NCBI RefSeq assembly: GCF_032854445.1
Contig: NC_088300.1
Coordinates: 46,245,682 to 46,309,681, forward strand
From: Liolophura sinensis
Lineage: Eukaryota; Mollusca; Polyplacophora; Chitonida; Chitonidae
Direction: 5' to 3'
Length of the DNA: 64,000 nucleotides
In this document: positions 1 to 11,475 of the stretch, in pieces
Layout of the letters: every line of letters starts with the position of its first letter
Position numbering within the stretch: the stretch's first letter is position 1
Notes under the pieces: generated by a model
What the model was told of the DNA's origin: nothing
Seen by the model: the letters and a program-made list of their open reading frames with translations, nothing else
Database searches by the model: none
Made by a program: the position numbers and the translations under genes

Positions 1-65
1 CTTGCACAGTGAGGACTTCGAGGCGCACATCTCCGGGTACATCTGACGGAAGTGCGTGAACCCAC
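1..65 (-). CDS. Minus-strand MKP, exon 2 (partial)
   Basis: The acceptor AG sits at 67-66 on the minus strand. The exon opens with GT, completing a Gly codon with the last base of exon 1, and then reads 21 codons to the window edge (GFTHFRQMYPEMCASKSSLCK, in two parts GFTHFRQMYPE and MCASKSSLCK). It aligns with GYKAFLERYPHLC in the plus-strand gene, which supports both the exon and the orientation. Too short to be found by ORF length alone. Confidence 0.85.
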   Translation of the reverse strand, partial: MGSRTSVRCTRRCAPRSPHCA

Positions 66-1437
66 CTAAACAAAGGAAACAACAAGCGGTTAAGAAAAAT
101 ATAAGACTACAGCACAGTCCGCTTACCTGTACTAATAAATGCACAGAAATTTTTCCAAATCATGGACGTAGAATATTTTATCGGTGAACAAAAGCAAAAT
201 TTTCGCTTCTCAGTAAGCACTTCCTTGGACGATTCCTGCTCAGCAACGGACGGCAAGTCCTTGTATTGTCAACAACTACATGTGTGCCAGTTAAGAATTA
301 CCCGACTCCACAGACCAAAAACCTAAACGGTGCAATTTTAGGCCTTTCCTTTGCCGGGCATACCTAGCGGGGGTGCCTATTAGATCTTTTCCCACCCGAG
401 GCCAACGGCATGTGGACACGAGAGTGCAGCGGATGCTTACCAAGCGGATAAACGAGCACATGAAACACTTCCCGGAAACAACAAGTGCTACTCGTGGTGT
501 CCCGTCTGGAACATCCGGTGAAAGTGTAAGCAAATTACACAAGACAAATACATCAAATTTCTATATGTTCGCAACGCAACTATTTCACCTCAAAACAAAT
601 GGGTTTGCTTCTTTTAGGCTGTAACAAATACCAGCGAGTTTGAATAGAAAGCCTTAGAATCCTTCTAATTAGTACCATTACGGCATACTGCTATTTTGCA
701 TATAGACAAGTTTGTCATTTGACGCTTTCAACAGTTTGGCCTATTTAGAGTGGTAGGATTAAGACAAGGCGGAGTACTTCAGGGAGAGAAGCTGGTTGGA
801 GTGAGGTAAGAGGAAGGCGGGTGGGGTGGGGAAGAGGAGGGGGATGGGGTGGGTAAGACGAGGGGGGATGGGGCAGTTAACAACAACGAGGCAAGCGATG
901 TAAACATCATGCAACCTGGCGGGCTTAGTTTACAACTCGGCTGTTCCGTGTTTTCTCCCCAAAATCTTGCTTTCAGCTTGGCCTGCCGTCACGTTTCTGT
1001 CAAGTCGCCCCGGCCACTTGTGTAAACAGCTTATAAAGAAAAACTGTTAAACCTTGAGGGGTATCGACATTTCATAAAACTGCATCCGAATGGATTTAAG
1101 TTCCCAGGGCTTAATGTTGTTGTAAGAGCAAATATCTTAAGAAGGAAAGGATAAGAGGTGCCCCATGATGTCAAGTCAAGTTAATTAAGCATAACACACG
1201 TGTTGTACGAGACATAAATACTATCTGCACAGTGATAAAAGGCGTTCCGGGGGCTGTGGAGGAGGGGGCGGGGAGTGGGGTATTAACTGTGATGAATGTA
1301 ATCCTAATTACTGTCCATGGGGTTTCAACACCGACCCTATGCCTTCATTTCATTCATGCTATCCGGATGTCTTGATTAATCAGACGTGATGAATAATATT
1401 AATCGGACTTGTTGAATAATTTGGAAAAAGACAAAGC

Positions 1438-1508
<71 letters not shown>

Positions 1509-1767
1509 TTGATATCCTTTATAGATTTTCTTATGCAATGAGTTTCTAATTTCATCTTTCCATAAAAGAGTCATTACATTTGGAGTCCTTTTTACGCAAA
1601 TATATACGTCAAGTAGAAGTCATGACGACTACTGCGTACGCTTTTAACTATTTATTCTTCAGTTCAAATTAAAGAAACAAGCATACAAGCAAAACTAGGC
1701 CTTGTACGGATTCTAGAAAACGCGATCACGAAACTCATTCATTAAGTATACTGCTTTATAACATGAA

Positions 1768-1829
<62 letters not shown>

Positions 1830-2292
1830 TTCCTTTTGAAGGCCGTAACGTTAAAAATAATATAGTAACCATACCTTGCAGAAATCGGAGAGCCTTCCCA
1901 TCTACATGGCAGCGTAAACTCCGCAGGACTATCCCCAGGTTAGACTGCTGCGAGATTGATTCGAGCTCCTCGCTGTCTTCATCGTACACGACCACCAGGT
2001 GGTAATGGCCCGATATCAAGCGGTTCCGATGTTCTTCCGAAGGCAATAAGGTCGGTAAAGCCACCGTTCCCCGAGACCTTCGCTTCACGATGGGCGGGAT
2101 CATGCTGTTACGGGCTCCCAAAACGTGGAGATTGTTATATACCAAAAACGGTCTGCAATCCAGTATGAGAATATTACAACGGGGAGAGCCTTGGGAGGCT
2201 TGCTGAATATGGCGGACGAGATTCTGCGAGCATATCTGCTGAATGTCCATACTAGGGCCACTGTGAGGCGAGCTGGCGGTAGCGCCATCCAT
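1..2292 (-). CDS. MAP kinase phosphatase (DUSP1/2/4/5-like), 5' part, runs off left edge
   Basis: Seen: two exons on the minus strand, 2292..1875 and 65..1 (cut by the window edge). Exon 1 encodes a rhodanese-like domain with the hallmark LDCRPF (residues 44-49) and a basic kinase-docking patch VKRRSRG with KRR at residues 70-72. Exon 2 continues with GGFTHFRQMYPEMC, which matches the second exon of the plus-strand MKP at 30138. The intron is phase 1 with GT/AG ends (GTATGG donor). Known: in MKPs this N-terminal domain binds ERK, JNK or p38, and the phosphatase domain follows; here that domain would lie left of the window. The start was put at the first ATG (MDGATASS); a second in-frame Met at residue 15 is possible. 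The N-terminus is about 19 residues longer than that of the plus-strand paralogue. Family call secure; exact orthologue not determined. Confidence 0.9.
1438..1507. repeat. (CA)n(TA)n microsatellite
   Basis: A short CA run passes into about 57 bases of alternating T and A. It lies within intron 1 of the minus-strand MKP. Confidence 0.95.
1771..1826. repeat. (TA)n microsatellite in MKP intron 1
   Basis: 56 bases of pure AT alternation begin 48 bases downstream of the exon 1 donor of the minus-strand MKP. The plus-strand MKP has a 58-base (TA)n tract at the equivalent place (26437). Confidence 0.95.
1875..2292 (-). CDS. Minus-strand MKP, coding exon 1 (rhodanese/kinase-docking domain)
   Basis: The exon has 418 coding bases: 139 codons plus one base, so the intron is phase 1. 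The donor GT lies at 1874-1873 on the minus strand. It carries the LDCRPF motif, the KRR docking patch and a GHYHLVVVYDEDS segment that aligns with GHYAYVVMYDKDS in the plus-strand paralogue. Confidence 0.9.
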
Positions 2293-3189
2293 GTTGTCTT
2301 CTAACAATGACGGCTTTCCCTGTGACACAGTGCCTTGTATGGCCTAACACGGCTTTGCTCAACTAAAAACGCCTGTGCACAGTCAGTTAGTTACTATAAA
2401 ACACAACTCTTGACCTTGTCAGCAAATGTAGAAATTTTGAATATGTCAAGAGAGAGGTTGTCTTGCCGATACCTCAACACGGTCGGTTCACTCTTCTACC
2501 AACGGAGCCCCAGGGCTGTTTTATGAATGAAGCTCTAGCCAACTTACTCAGGACTAGTCCGCTTCCGCGAGAAAAAAATGTTCCCTTCAAATAATGCGCT
2601 TTGCGATGGAAAATAGAGTGCACAGTGTACTTTGCAAATGCCAAGCAGTGTTGGCTTTGTAAAACAAAATATATCGATTGAAACATCACCAGAAAATATG
2701 TACTCTCAAAAAGTGACCCATTTATGTCGTTCAGCTGTGCTGGTTGTATTCATGCGCAGCAGATGTTTTGTTTACCTCGGTCTACTTTGATTGATGGAGC
2801 TCATTCATAATTCAGATTGACAGACAGTCCGCTGGGCTAAGGAAGCACGCGCTGTTGTTGTCTTTAAACCTGTTTACCTTCGCTTTCCAGACTGAGCGGC
2901 TTCCGAAGCCGAGGGTACAAGGCAGGGTAATGTTAATGCGCAACCCCTCCCCACAGGAAAGCGAGCATCCGGAGCAGACACTGTTCTAAAGATAACAAGT
3001 CCCCTGGCACGAGGCCCTGTCATTTTACACGTTTGGGAGAGGGCGAGGTGAGCGGATGGCAACATGTAAACAACTGTCGGGGAAAGGTGTAGGTCTATAT
3101 ATGGAAGCTGGGAAAAGGCAGGGCAAGTGCTGGTTAGTGGCCAACAGTGCTACTATTGGTTCATGGAAGGTATACGGTTATTTGTAAAC

Positions 3190-3412
3190 GTTGTGTACTC
3201 CGTATAGCCGATCATTTTCTCATCAATGGCGTCGAATCAAGGCTCGAATCCAGCTCTCTCCTGTTCGGTTGCGACTCTATATCAGGAGGAGTGTCGAGTA
3301 CCTTGGAAGAGGACCGGTGTACTCTTGGCACTGCTTCGTGAAACTGTTGCTGTATGTATTAGTGGAACATTCCCTTATATATTTGTATGGCGTTATACAA
3401 GCACCAACCAAC
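3190..3412 (+). repeat. Degraded SINE-1-like copy
   Basis: It contains a B-box-like GGCTCGAATCC near 3240 followed by AGCTCTCTCCTGTTCGG, and ends with TATGGCGTTATACAAGCACC, a decayed form of the SINE-1 tail (ACGGCGTAAAACACCAATCA). The central core is not preserved. A second B-box-like GTGTTCGAATCC lies at about 3510. Confidence 0.4.
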
Positions 3413-4329
3413 TACATATATACTCTTCTGTGGAAGGCCCTCGCTGCATGGTCAAACAGGCGGCACAAGCTTATAGATCACCGGTCCTTTTTCTACGGTA
3501 TATAGTCTTGTGTTCGAATCCACATATCTCTTGCTCGGACATTCGTGGCATAACGTTAAGAAGTCCAAAAAGGCAATTTCTGAATTTGAAATACGATTTT
3601 AAAGCTAATTTTTACGCAAAAGGAATTAAAAATCTGTTCACCTCAGAAATGTTATCTTTCATTTAAAGGTATTAAAATTAAAATGTCTTTGTAGAGTCCG
3701 ACACTGGGAGAGGTGCACTGGTTTCCTTGTCCCAGGAAAGGTGACAGCTAACATTTTTGAATACGGAGAAATACATTATAGTAATCAGCATTTTGTTTTT
3801 AAATCGTCATTGTTAATTACACCTGACTGATCTCTGGATACAACCATTACCCTACACGCAAAATCTAGTGGAAGATTTATGATTATTCAACTATAATCGA
3901 AATTAAAATCCAAAGTAGACCCATGCCCTCCACCTGGCCGAGTTCTATAGGGACATTAATTATAGACCATAGACTTGAATTTTGTTTGTTTGGATTTGAC
4001 CTCGAGAACTTACAGGGCGTATATAGGTCGTACACGATTTCTCCACATGATCGAAAACAGACAACTACCTGTTTTGTTGTATAGTTCGTTTATAATCAGG
4101 GTTTTCATTTATAATTTGAGAAGGAGGTCAGAGGTCAGAAGTAGGCGGCTGAATTGAAAGTATTTATGTCACAATTACTGTCGATTAAATGGTCAGAGCA
4201 TCCAAAGTGGACGGCAACAGGGATGGCGGTAGACAGCTGTGTGCAACCTGATACTTGTCCTCTTTGAACACCTTGCTATAATACTGTAACAGGGTGAGTA
4301 ATAAGCGCTATCTACCTCCGAGCTGGAGG

Positions 4330-4412
4330 GAATTTCCATTTAGTCTGTAGAGGTAGAAACGTGGACTCGTAACCCAGAGATCGCTGGTTCAAATCCCCAG
4401 CTGGTAATCCCC
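4330..4412 (+). repeat. tRNA-derived SINE head or tRNA pseudogene (tRNA-Thr-like)
   Basis: The stretch reads like the middle and 3' half of a tRNA: an anticodon-loop-like CTCGTAA (CGT, Thr) followed by a good B box, GGTTCAAATCC, at about 4389. The 5' acceptor arm and A box are poor, so it is not called as a functional tRNA gene. Confidence 0.5.
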
Positions 4413-4854
4413 GTCACAATACGTACCGTATTCCCAGTGGGTGTGGTATTTAATTGTTACACAATGTGGTTCGTTGGATCTTGTGTGGAGGAAATATTTT
4501 TGACACGCTAATTTGAGATATATGTTACTGGCTTGGAACTTTATTTGAATGGTATCTAGTTGGCTTTGTATTTTGATTACATTATACGAACATACTGAAA
4601 TGTAAACATCTTGTGTGTTATATATCTGTATCAGTAGCCCTGTGTGTCATCCTGGTCATGTCCTCAGCATGACCTTATTAGTAGAAACAGACAGTGTCAA
4701 ATGGTGTAGAACGAGTAGTTTGCCCGGAAACATGATACTGAATAGGCCGGATATGTCAACAATGTTAATTAGACCCACGCATCTTATACAACCTACATGG
4801 ATACAATCTCAAGCAGCCCTAATGCTCCATTGACGTCTATTTCCAATAATTAAC

Positions 4855-5275
4855 CCTTGTCTGTTCACGAGTTTCTTGCAAAGTTGACCAATGAAAGTGC
4901 GTCTTTTTCTTGTGGCGAAGCTGCAATGTGTAGGTCTGTATGTAACGCTGTACACCATACATGCGTGTCAATGCGCTACAGTAAATGTTGAGTTCACAAG
5001 TATGTTGCGAATTTAGCCATTGGAAATGTCCCTTGGCACAACTTCATTGTTTATAGGTTAGTAGCGCTATACACCAGGAACGTTCATTCACTGCAACAAA
5101 TTATTGACGTCACAAGTTTCTTGCAAATTTAGCCCATGTAAATGCGTCTTTGCACAACTCCTGTGTGTATAGCTAAGTAGCGTTATACACGACGAACTTT
5201 CATTCACTGCAATAAATTATTTATGCCAAGCAAAGTTTCTGGCAAATTTAGCCAATGAAATGAGTCTTTGCATGT
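4855..5275. repeat. Tandem array, four units of about 120 bases
   Basis: Four diverged units each begin with a version of CACAAGTTTCTTGCAAATTT followed by AGCCAATGAAATG, at about 4868, 4995, 5110 and 5230. Later parts of the unit (TAGCGCTATACAC, TTCATTCACTGCAA) also recur. Spacing is 115-127 bases. Confidence 0.8.
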
Positions 5276-5890
5276 GAGTGCAAAGTTACTCCCACCAATA
5301 AATACTCTCTCTTCCGCTCTGAAGAAAGTCTTTTAAGATACACTTTATAACAAGCGTATCCAAGCCTAGTCACAACACATTTTATTGGAAAATAAGAACT
5401 ATTGTCCCTGATCGAAATGGAGCAGTCATATAGTTCATTCATAATTCGCAAGGCCATCGGAAATGGCCTACGTGCATAGGTTATACAATGAGACTCTCCA
5501 TACTATGATAGTATAACAAAATTGCGGAGCTTGTCAAGATGATATGTATCCCTGGTCTGTATGAAAACATCATCACGCACATAAGGCGTGTACACAGGAC
5601 AGAGCGCTGGTATCTAGCTGCTTCACGACCTTCGTGAAATGGTAACAGGAAGTAAACATGTTGGTATAATGTCTGTTATCGGCTGACGCGGCATACATGT
5701 GAATAGTTATTTATGTAGGCCTATTTATTTGAATGGAATATACACTTTAACTGACCGGCGATATTTCAGCTGATACGTATGGACAACAACAGGTCCATGT
5801 GTACAAATGTAGGTTTCACCATATACTCCTGTCATCTATATATGATTCATTTACACATGCAGATTTACTGTTTATACGTGTACGTATATA

Positions 5891-6062
5891 GGCTTCCGTG
5901 GCCGAGGTGTTTAGCACTCCAGAACAGCACAATTGCCCAAGAGCGTCCCACCAAATGGGGTCCAGCTCATGCTGGTTTCCCGTATGGTCGTACGTGCATG
6001 GGAAGGTCTGTCAGCAACCTGTTTCCTGCCACCATAATGCCAGCCGCTGTCGTGTGTGTGTG
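5891..6062 (+). repeat. SINE-1 copy, 3' truncated
   Basis: It starts with the tRNA-like head GGCTTCCGTGGCCGAGGTG, continues through GGGAAGGTCTGTCAGCAACC and a decayed GTTTCCTGCCACCATAATG core, and stops before the usual ATAAATAA tail. A MITE-like element starts about 25 bases further on. Confidence 0.75.
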
Positions 6063-6084
6063 TGACACCTTACGTGCACACAAG

Positions 6085-6364
6085 AAACACTTGTGTTGAA
6101 ATCTAACACAACAATTTGTGTTGTTTTCATTCAACACAGAAATGTGTTACCCCAACACAAACATGTGTTAAATGTGAAGTACACATGTTTGTGTTGAACC
6201 AAAATTAGGTAATTCATGTGATACAACCTGTGTATTTTAAAACAAGTATTGTGTATAACATCCAACATATCATTCAGTTCTTTAAACACAAGTCCCTGTG
6301 TGAATTCAACATAAGATGGAGTTGTGAAGACATTTGTTTGAAAGAACACAACTTTTTGTTAATA
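6085..6364. mobile_element. MITE-like element A, copy 1
   Basis: A block rich in ACACAA/TTGTGT words. It begins near AACACTTGTGTTGAAATC and ends with AACACAACTTTTTGTT. It matches copy 2 at 7612-7960 along its length (shared GTGTTACCCC-ACACAAACATG, TGTGTTAAATG, GTATTGTGTATAA). Inverted-repeat ends and the absence of any ORF suggest a non-autonomous DNA transposon; the class is inferred. Confidence 0.6.
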
Positions 6365-6401
6365 GAAGTTAATACAGTTTTTTTACTATAAAGCAAAGGT
6401 A

Positions 6402-6421
6402 TATATATATATATATATATA
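6402..6421. repeat. (TA)n microsatellite
   Basis: A short pure TA run. Confidence 0.9.
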
Positions 6422-6630
6422 TTATCTATTGACCCTACAGGGATGATAATGGGCACTGAATTTATGCTTAGAAGACACGTCTTTTGTTGAAAATCACGTG
6501 CTGCGGATACCATTTCTTGTTCCACTCATTCCGTAATCGCTATGTTTTACTACTTTAATGCAACAGGCAGGAATAACCGATCCACCCTACTCTGTATCTG
6601 ATAAATAGATATATCATGTATGTATATATA

Positions 6631-6694
6631 TGCTGGTCGCGTCGCGAAATATTTTAGAGTACGACGTAAAACGCCAATCAAATAAATAAATAAA
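6631..6694 (+). repeat. SINE-1 3' tail fragment
   Basis: It contains GAGTACGACGTAAAACGCC followed by AATCAAATAAATAAATAAA, the standard SINE-1 3' end. The head and core are missing. Confidence 0.75.
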
Positions 6695-6707
6695 CCTATA
6701 TTTATCA

Positions 6708-6710
<3 letters not shown>

Positions 6711-6764
<54 letters not shown>
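6711..6764. repeat. (TA)n microsatellite
   Basis: About 54 bases of TA alternation, close behind the SINE-1 tail fragment. Confidence 0.95.
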
Positions 6765-6767
<3 letters not shown>

Positions 6768-7611
6768 CACTAAAATAACATGTCAACAAAAATTATTCAC
6801 GGGTTAATCATGCGTGGACTGACTAATAGAGACAACAAGAAATACACGACTATGGATTTTCCACATTTTGGATCTGCTTTTGCTGTTATTGGCTGTCCAG
6901 AATACTTGTTATTTCAGTCAGACCATCTGGTGGCTTACACTTGTTTACATGTGTTTAGGATTCCATCCGATACGCAGGCTACACACACCAGCTGGCGCCT
7001 GTCGATAGAATCTAACTTGAGCGATGATGTCACATAAAAGCAAAAATATTGCCGACTTGCACTGTTTTATAAACAAGCGTAAAGCTCATTGAATTCCCCG
7101 GGGTAAAGTCCATATACTTACGATGTGTACTTTACAAGTGTACGAGTAACTTGCGTGGCCCATCTATATATTGTTGCATGTTTAAACATTAGCAGTGAAT
7201 TTTAAATTAGTAACTCAATACTTTAGCAGGAGCTGAGGTTATCTTGTGTAATACATTGGAATATGCTGAGTACTTCTGATGTGGATATACACACGTGCAA
7301 AACAGCTAACCGGCAAGTCTCGCTATTTCGGCTGCAGCCTTCAGTCAGAGGCTTGTCAGGTACGTTTACCTGTCGTATGTCGGTTATTTAATGAAATAGT
7401 TCAAAATAGTTTCATACGTCTTGTAGAACTCGACAGATCGTATGGCTAAGGAAATGTAATTTGTCCGATTTTCAACCTAATTCGACGAGTCGATGCGACA
7501 AATCGCACAGTGTGAACACGACTAACAATCAACGGATGTTATGTAGACACTCTGTGAATGGTAACTTCTATCACGTCTGAGTGTATACTATGTAAACTAT
7601 ATGGCCAAACA

Positions 7612-7960
7612 CAACAGCACTCGTGTTGAAACGTAATACAACAATTTGTGTTCTTTTCATTCAACACTGAGATGTGTTACCCCCACACAAACATGTGTTA
7701 AATGAATGCAAAAAACATAGGTTTCTGCCACAAGGTAGTATTAAACCAAACATGAGGTAATTTATGCATATCATCCTAACTTATGCTGATACAACAAAAG
7801 CTTGTGCAGTATTGTGTATAATGTCGAACGCATCTTGTAATCATTTTTTTCGATCTTTCAAAACCTTGTGTTCATTCATCACAAGATAGGGTTGTTCAAA
7901 TATAACACAAGGCAGCTTTTATTGGACAGAGCACAAGTTTGTGTTCATTCAACACAAGTG
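7612..7960. mobile_element. MITE-like element A, copy 2
   Basis: The longer copy of the element at 6085. The left end contains CTCGTGTTGAAAC and the right end TTCATTCAACACAAGTG, which are inverted versions of one another. It is about 350 bases long and has no ORF. Confidence 0.65.
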
Positions 7961-10166
7961 ATTTTTTTGTGTGTGCAGCAAATTGTCGTATATATGGTAT
8001 GTCATGGGTATTGTCATTGGCCAATGATGTTATGGCACTGTCTTCTTGTTTATATATAGGAATGTAACAATCACCTTTAACAGCTTTATCTAACCAATTA
8101 GACAAGCATGGTTGCCGCATGGCAGCGTTAAACATATGATTCATACATTTCACTGACATTTTCCAATGAAAAATGAAACGGATCTGTAAAAAAAAGGAAC
8201 ATGAAAGTATTTTGAGAAGCCGGTTTTATTTTTCATTCTTCTTGTGTTTACCTTGATATTGTAATTCAGCTTGGTGCATGACGCATGAAGTCCCATAGCC
8301 ACTGTATCATGTCTGTAGAAAAATAAGCGCAATACCGTGATTGTTTGTGAGTGTTTGTGTTTTTTTTTTTGCTCTGTATGTGTTTATGATAGCTCCATAA
8401 TTTTACATCATCACTGGCCTTGCTTGTACGACAAATTTGCACGTATAAGATCGAAAATGCGTCCTATATGTTTATTCAGACAGAATGGCACAGACATAAA
8501 CATGTACCTATATAAGGTATACGTCTGAGAAGTGTTGTCTTGTTTAGTGAACCCCGGCGCTGGTTGCCTGACCAGGTGTTTTCCCGCTGACCGTTGCTGA
8601 TAATTTGTATCAGCTATCTTATTGCTGGATCCAGCATCTGGCGCTCGACAACAACACGGCCCAGATACATCCATGGATGGGCCTGCCCGGTGACTCATGG
8701 CTCTGCATACATCAACTTTGTTTACATCCAAATATCGGACAAGGTTTATCAATAATTGAGTGCCTCGTGCCACCGGAGCCATCCTAATGGCAGTATGGTC
8801 TTGAAGGTGACTGCGTGAAGCGGTCGGCCGTATCGATCCTCTGGCCAGCCAATCAGGAGCCGCCAGAGCAACCAAGCTTACATTGGCGAGCAAGGCGACG
8901 CGTGTGTATAGCTCGGTGTGATACGACCAGATCAATATGGATCCGCAGGACAGAAGGCCACGTTTTGGTTGAGTCTACCGTACGAATAGTTCGGTTCATA
9001 GGTTAATGAATGGGCAAACCATTAATGAATCGGTTCAAGGTCACAAATTATCAGTTGGTCAGGGAATCGATTAACGTGTTCACGTGATGATGTCAGTTTT
9101 CCTGGAAGAAATTATAATGTTTATCAGTCAACGCTATAGGTTATATATAGGGTAACTGTGTGACCTTATTACGTCGCGCTGAGTACATTTCCATCCAAGA
9201 GAATGGGAATGTTCGTCTCTTTGTTAAAGGATATATTGCAATCTTTACACTTTCAGACTGTTTCCAAAATGTATATGTATGTATATTTTTTGGTTTTAGC
9301 TTTTTTTTTCTCTTCTACAACGTCCGCCAGGTTTCTGAGAGGAAGGAACAGGAACATCTGGAATAAACCACCGGCTTGTCGAAATTAACTGACAAACTTT
9401 CCCACACGTGTGGTACAAATGTCACCCGCAGAGAAAGATCAATATGTATCGGTGGCATGTGATAGCCAACAAATGTATTTCATGTAATACGACCAAATAC
9501 GAGCTCTGTCTTCTGCTTATTGCCATGAGAGCAGGATGGGTTGGGGTGGGGCAGGTATCTCCACAGTTGCCTCTCCGACTCTTCCGATTATTGAAAGGCA
9601 AGAATTCTTTACTTATAACCTGGCTGATAACACATAACTATACACACATGAACATATGTACAATTTACACATTTTTATTCATTTTTTGAAATTTAAATTT
9701 ATTTTGTTATTGTTATTGTTGTTGTCGTTAACGTTGGAATTATCCACTCCCAGGGCAGCGTGCAAGTTGATGTGTAGAGTCACCCAGGGATAGGGAAGTT
9801 CTCGCTTCTCCACATATATGTGACAAGCCTCTTGGCGCAAACCGCAACCCAACCCTTCAATCCCCACATCCTAAAGGAAGAATTTGGGGGAGGGGTTTAA
9901 AAAGGGACTCCTATTTATCTGACCCCAAATTGTATGTATAGGCTATATATAAGAGTTACGGTGAACTCATCGAGGTTAAAAACTTAGAGCGAGTGAAACT
10001 CGGTTAGAAATTCAGTCATCTAGACCTTGCCTGATAATAGTCTTTGAAAAGATTTGATATCAAAGTACCGCACAGCTGTTGGGTTTATTCTACTGCTTGA
10101 TATTCTGAATTTTTATTTTTCTTCGCAATTTCTGCACGTACAGCAGTGGCTTATATGTACATGAAC

Positions 10167-10287
10167 TTGTGGATCGTCGTGAACTTCCCCCGGGCTCTGA
10201 CTGGTTTCCTCCCACCATATTGCTGACCACCGTCGTATAAGTGAAACATTCTTGAATACATCGTAAAACATCAATCAAATAACAAAA
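10167..10287 (+). repeat. SINE-1 copy, 5' truncated
   Basis: It has the CTGGTTTCCTCCCACCATAT core, CACCGTCGTATAAGTGAAAC and a CGTAAAACATCAATCAAATA tail. The tRNA head is missing. Confidence 0.8.
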
Positions 10288-10379
10288 GTATATATGTACA
10301 TGTGTACAAACAGGATAAACTTAGCATGTATTCACATTCGTATACAAACAATTAAAACGTTTGCTTATGCACATAAGCG

Positions 10380-10520
10380 CAGGGAAGGTCTGTCAGCAAC
10401 ATGCGGATGGTCGTGGGTTTTCCGCAGGCTCTGCCCGGTTTCCTCCCACCATAATGCTGGCGCCGGCGTATATGTGAAATATTCTTGAGTACGCCATAAA
10501 ACACGAATTAAGTAACTAAG
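10380..10520 (+). repeat. SINE-1 copy, 5' truncated
   Basis: It runs from GGGAAGGTCTGTCAGCAACA through CGGTTTCCTCCCACCATAAT to a decayed tail. It lies 93 bases after another copy in the same orientation. Confidence 0.8.
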
Positions 10521-10610
10521 TATACACATAAGCCTCTCTACTGTTGTTTTATTTACAACTGACTTGTTTATTCATCTACCTGGCCACTAGAGGCATTGTA
10601 TAATATGTTG

Positions 10611-10768
10611 AGTGAGTGAGTGCTTGGGGTTTAACGTCGTTCAACCAGCCGTTGCATTTTCCCCTTCATGCTGAACGCCAAAGCGAGGAAGTTACAACTT
10701 CCTCTCTTTAAAGTCTTAGGTGTGACTCGACCCAGGATTGACCCTGGGTCTACCGCTCCCGAAGCGGA
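10611..10768 (-). repeat. SINE-2 copy with internal deletion
   Basis: It starts with the TGAGTGAGTGAGTGCTTGGG tail and ends in the tRNA-Pro-like head (CGCTCCCGAAGCGGA). Compared with full copies at 21062 and 50584, about 190 bases in the middle are missing: the sequence passes from TTTAACGTCGTTC straight to AACCAGCCGTTGCA. Confidence 0.8.
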
Positions 10769-11257
10769 ATAATATGTTGAAATTATCCACAGTTGTCATC
10801 ATAAATAAACCCTCCGTCGTCCTGACATACAGTACAGTTGTCCAACATTTGGCTGTGTATATATAAACGTCTTCAGAGATCTAAAATAAATCATATCCAA
10901 TGCAGCAGTACTGCTCCTGTATATACTCGTCCTATATTAAATACCATATAAGTATATATAGCAACAATAATTCGTAAGCCCTGTCCGTGTATGTCAGGTA
11001 TAACATAAATATACTAGTATAAGACGTTTTTAGGGCTGTTAGCATGTGGACAATGAAGACAAAGTTAAGATTATGAGCTCTTTGTCGCATAAATCACATC
11101 CACGCGTTATTTTAGAATTGCAACATATACCAAAGGTTGGATATATAATGTGACCGTATACAATCACTATATGCTTTATAGATTGACTGATTGTTTTAAC
11201 ATCGGTTTTAAAATTATTAGGCTATCTCCTTATACCTGTAGTACACTCAAATAAATA

Positions 11258-11475
11258 ATCTGTTAAGTGTAACAGAAAGTCTGATGTCTGAGTGATGCTA
11301 GAATCCCTTCTGTTATTGCAACAGATTATTGTGTTAATTAAAACATACATATTCTATTAATTCAACATAAAGATTCTATTAAAGTATCAGGATATTATGT
11401 TAAATTTGACACATTGTTTTGTTATAATAACAGAATACATTGTAGCATCACTCAGACTTTCAGATTAATTTTTTT
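11258..11475. mobile_element. MITE-like element B, copy 1 (palindromic)
   Basis: The element is nearly palindromic. The left arm has AACAGAAAGTCTG and TGAGTGATGCTAGAAT; the right arm has ATTGTAGCATCACTCAGACT followed by TTCAG. It is flanked by AATCTGTTAA-type sequence. A second copy lies at 47950. No ORF; class inferred from structure. Confidence 0.7.

Larger units (their letters stand above)
66..1874 (-). other. Intron 1 of the minus-strand MKP
   Basis: GT/AG intron, phase 1, 1,809 bases. It contains two TA-rich microsatellites and a G-rich stretch around 780-870. No further coding exon was seen in it. Confidence 0.8.

Noticed and set aside
3226-3666. 146-codon open frame
   Set aside because: It overlaps a degraded SINE with B-box-like sequence; likely chance.
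8411-8935. 174-codon minus-strand open frame
   Set aside because: Composition is not protein-like, no domain is recognisable and no splice or promoter context supports it.
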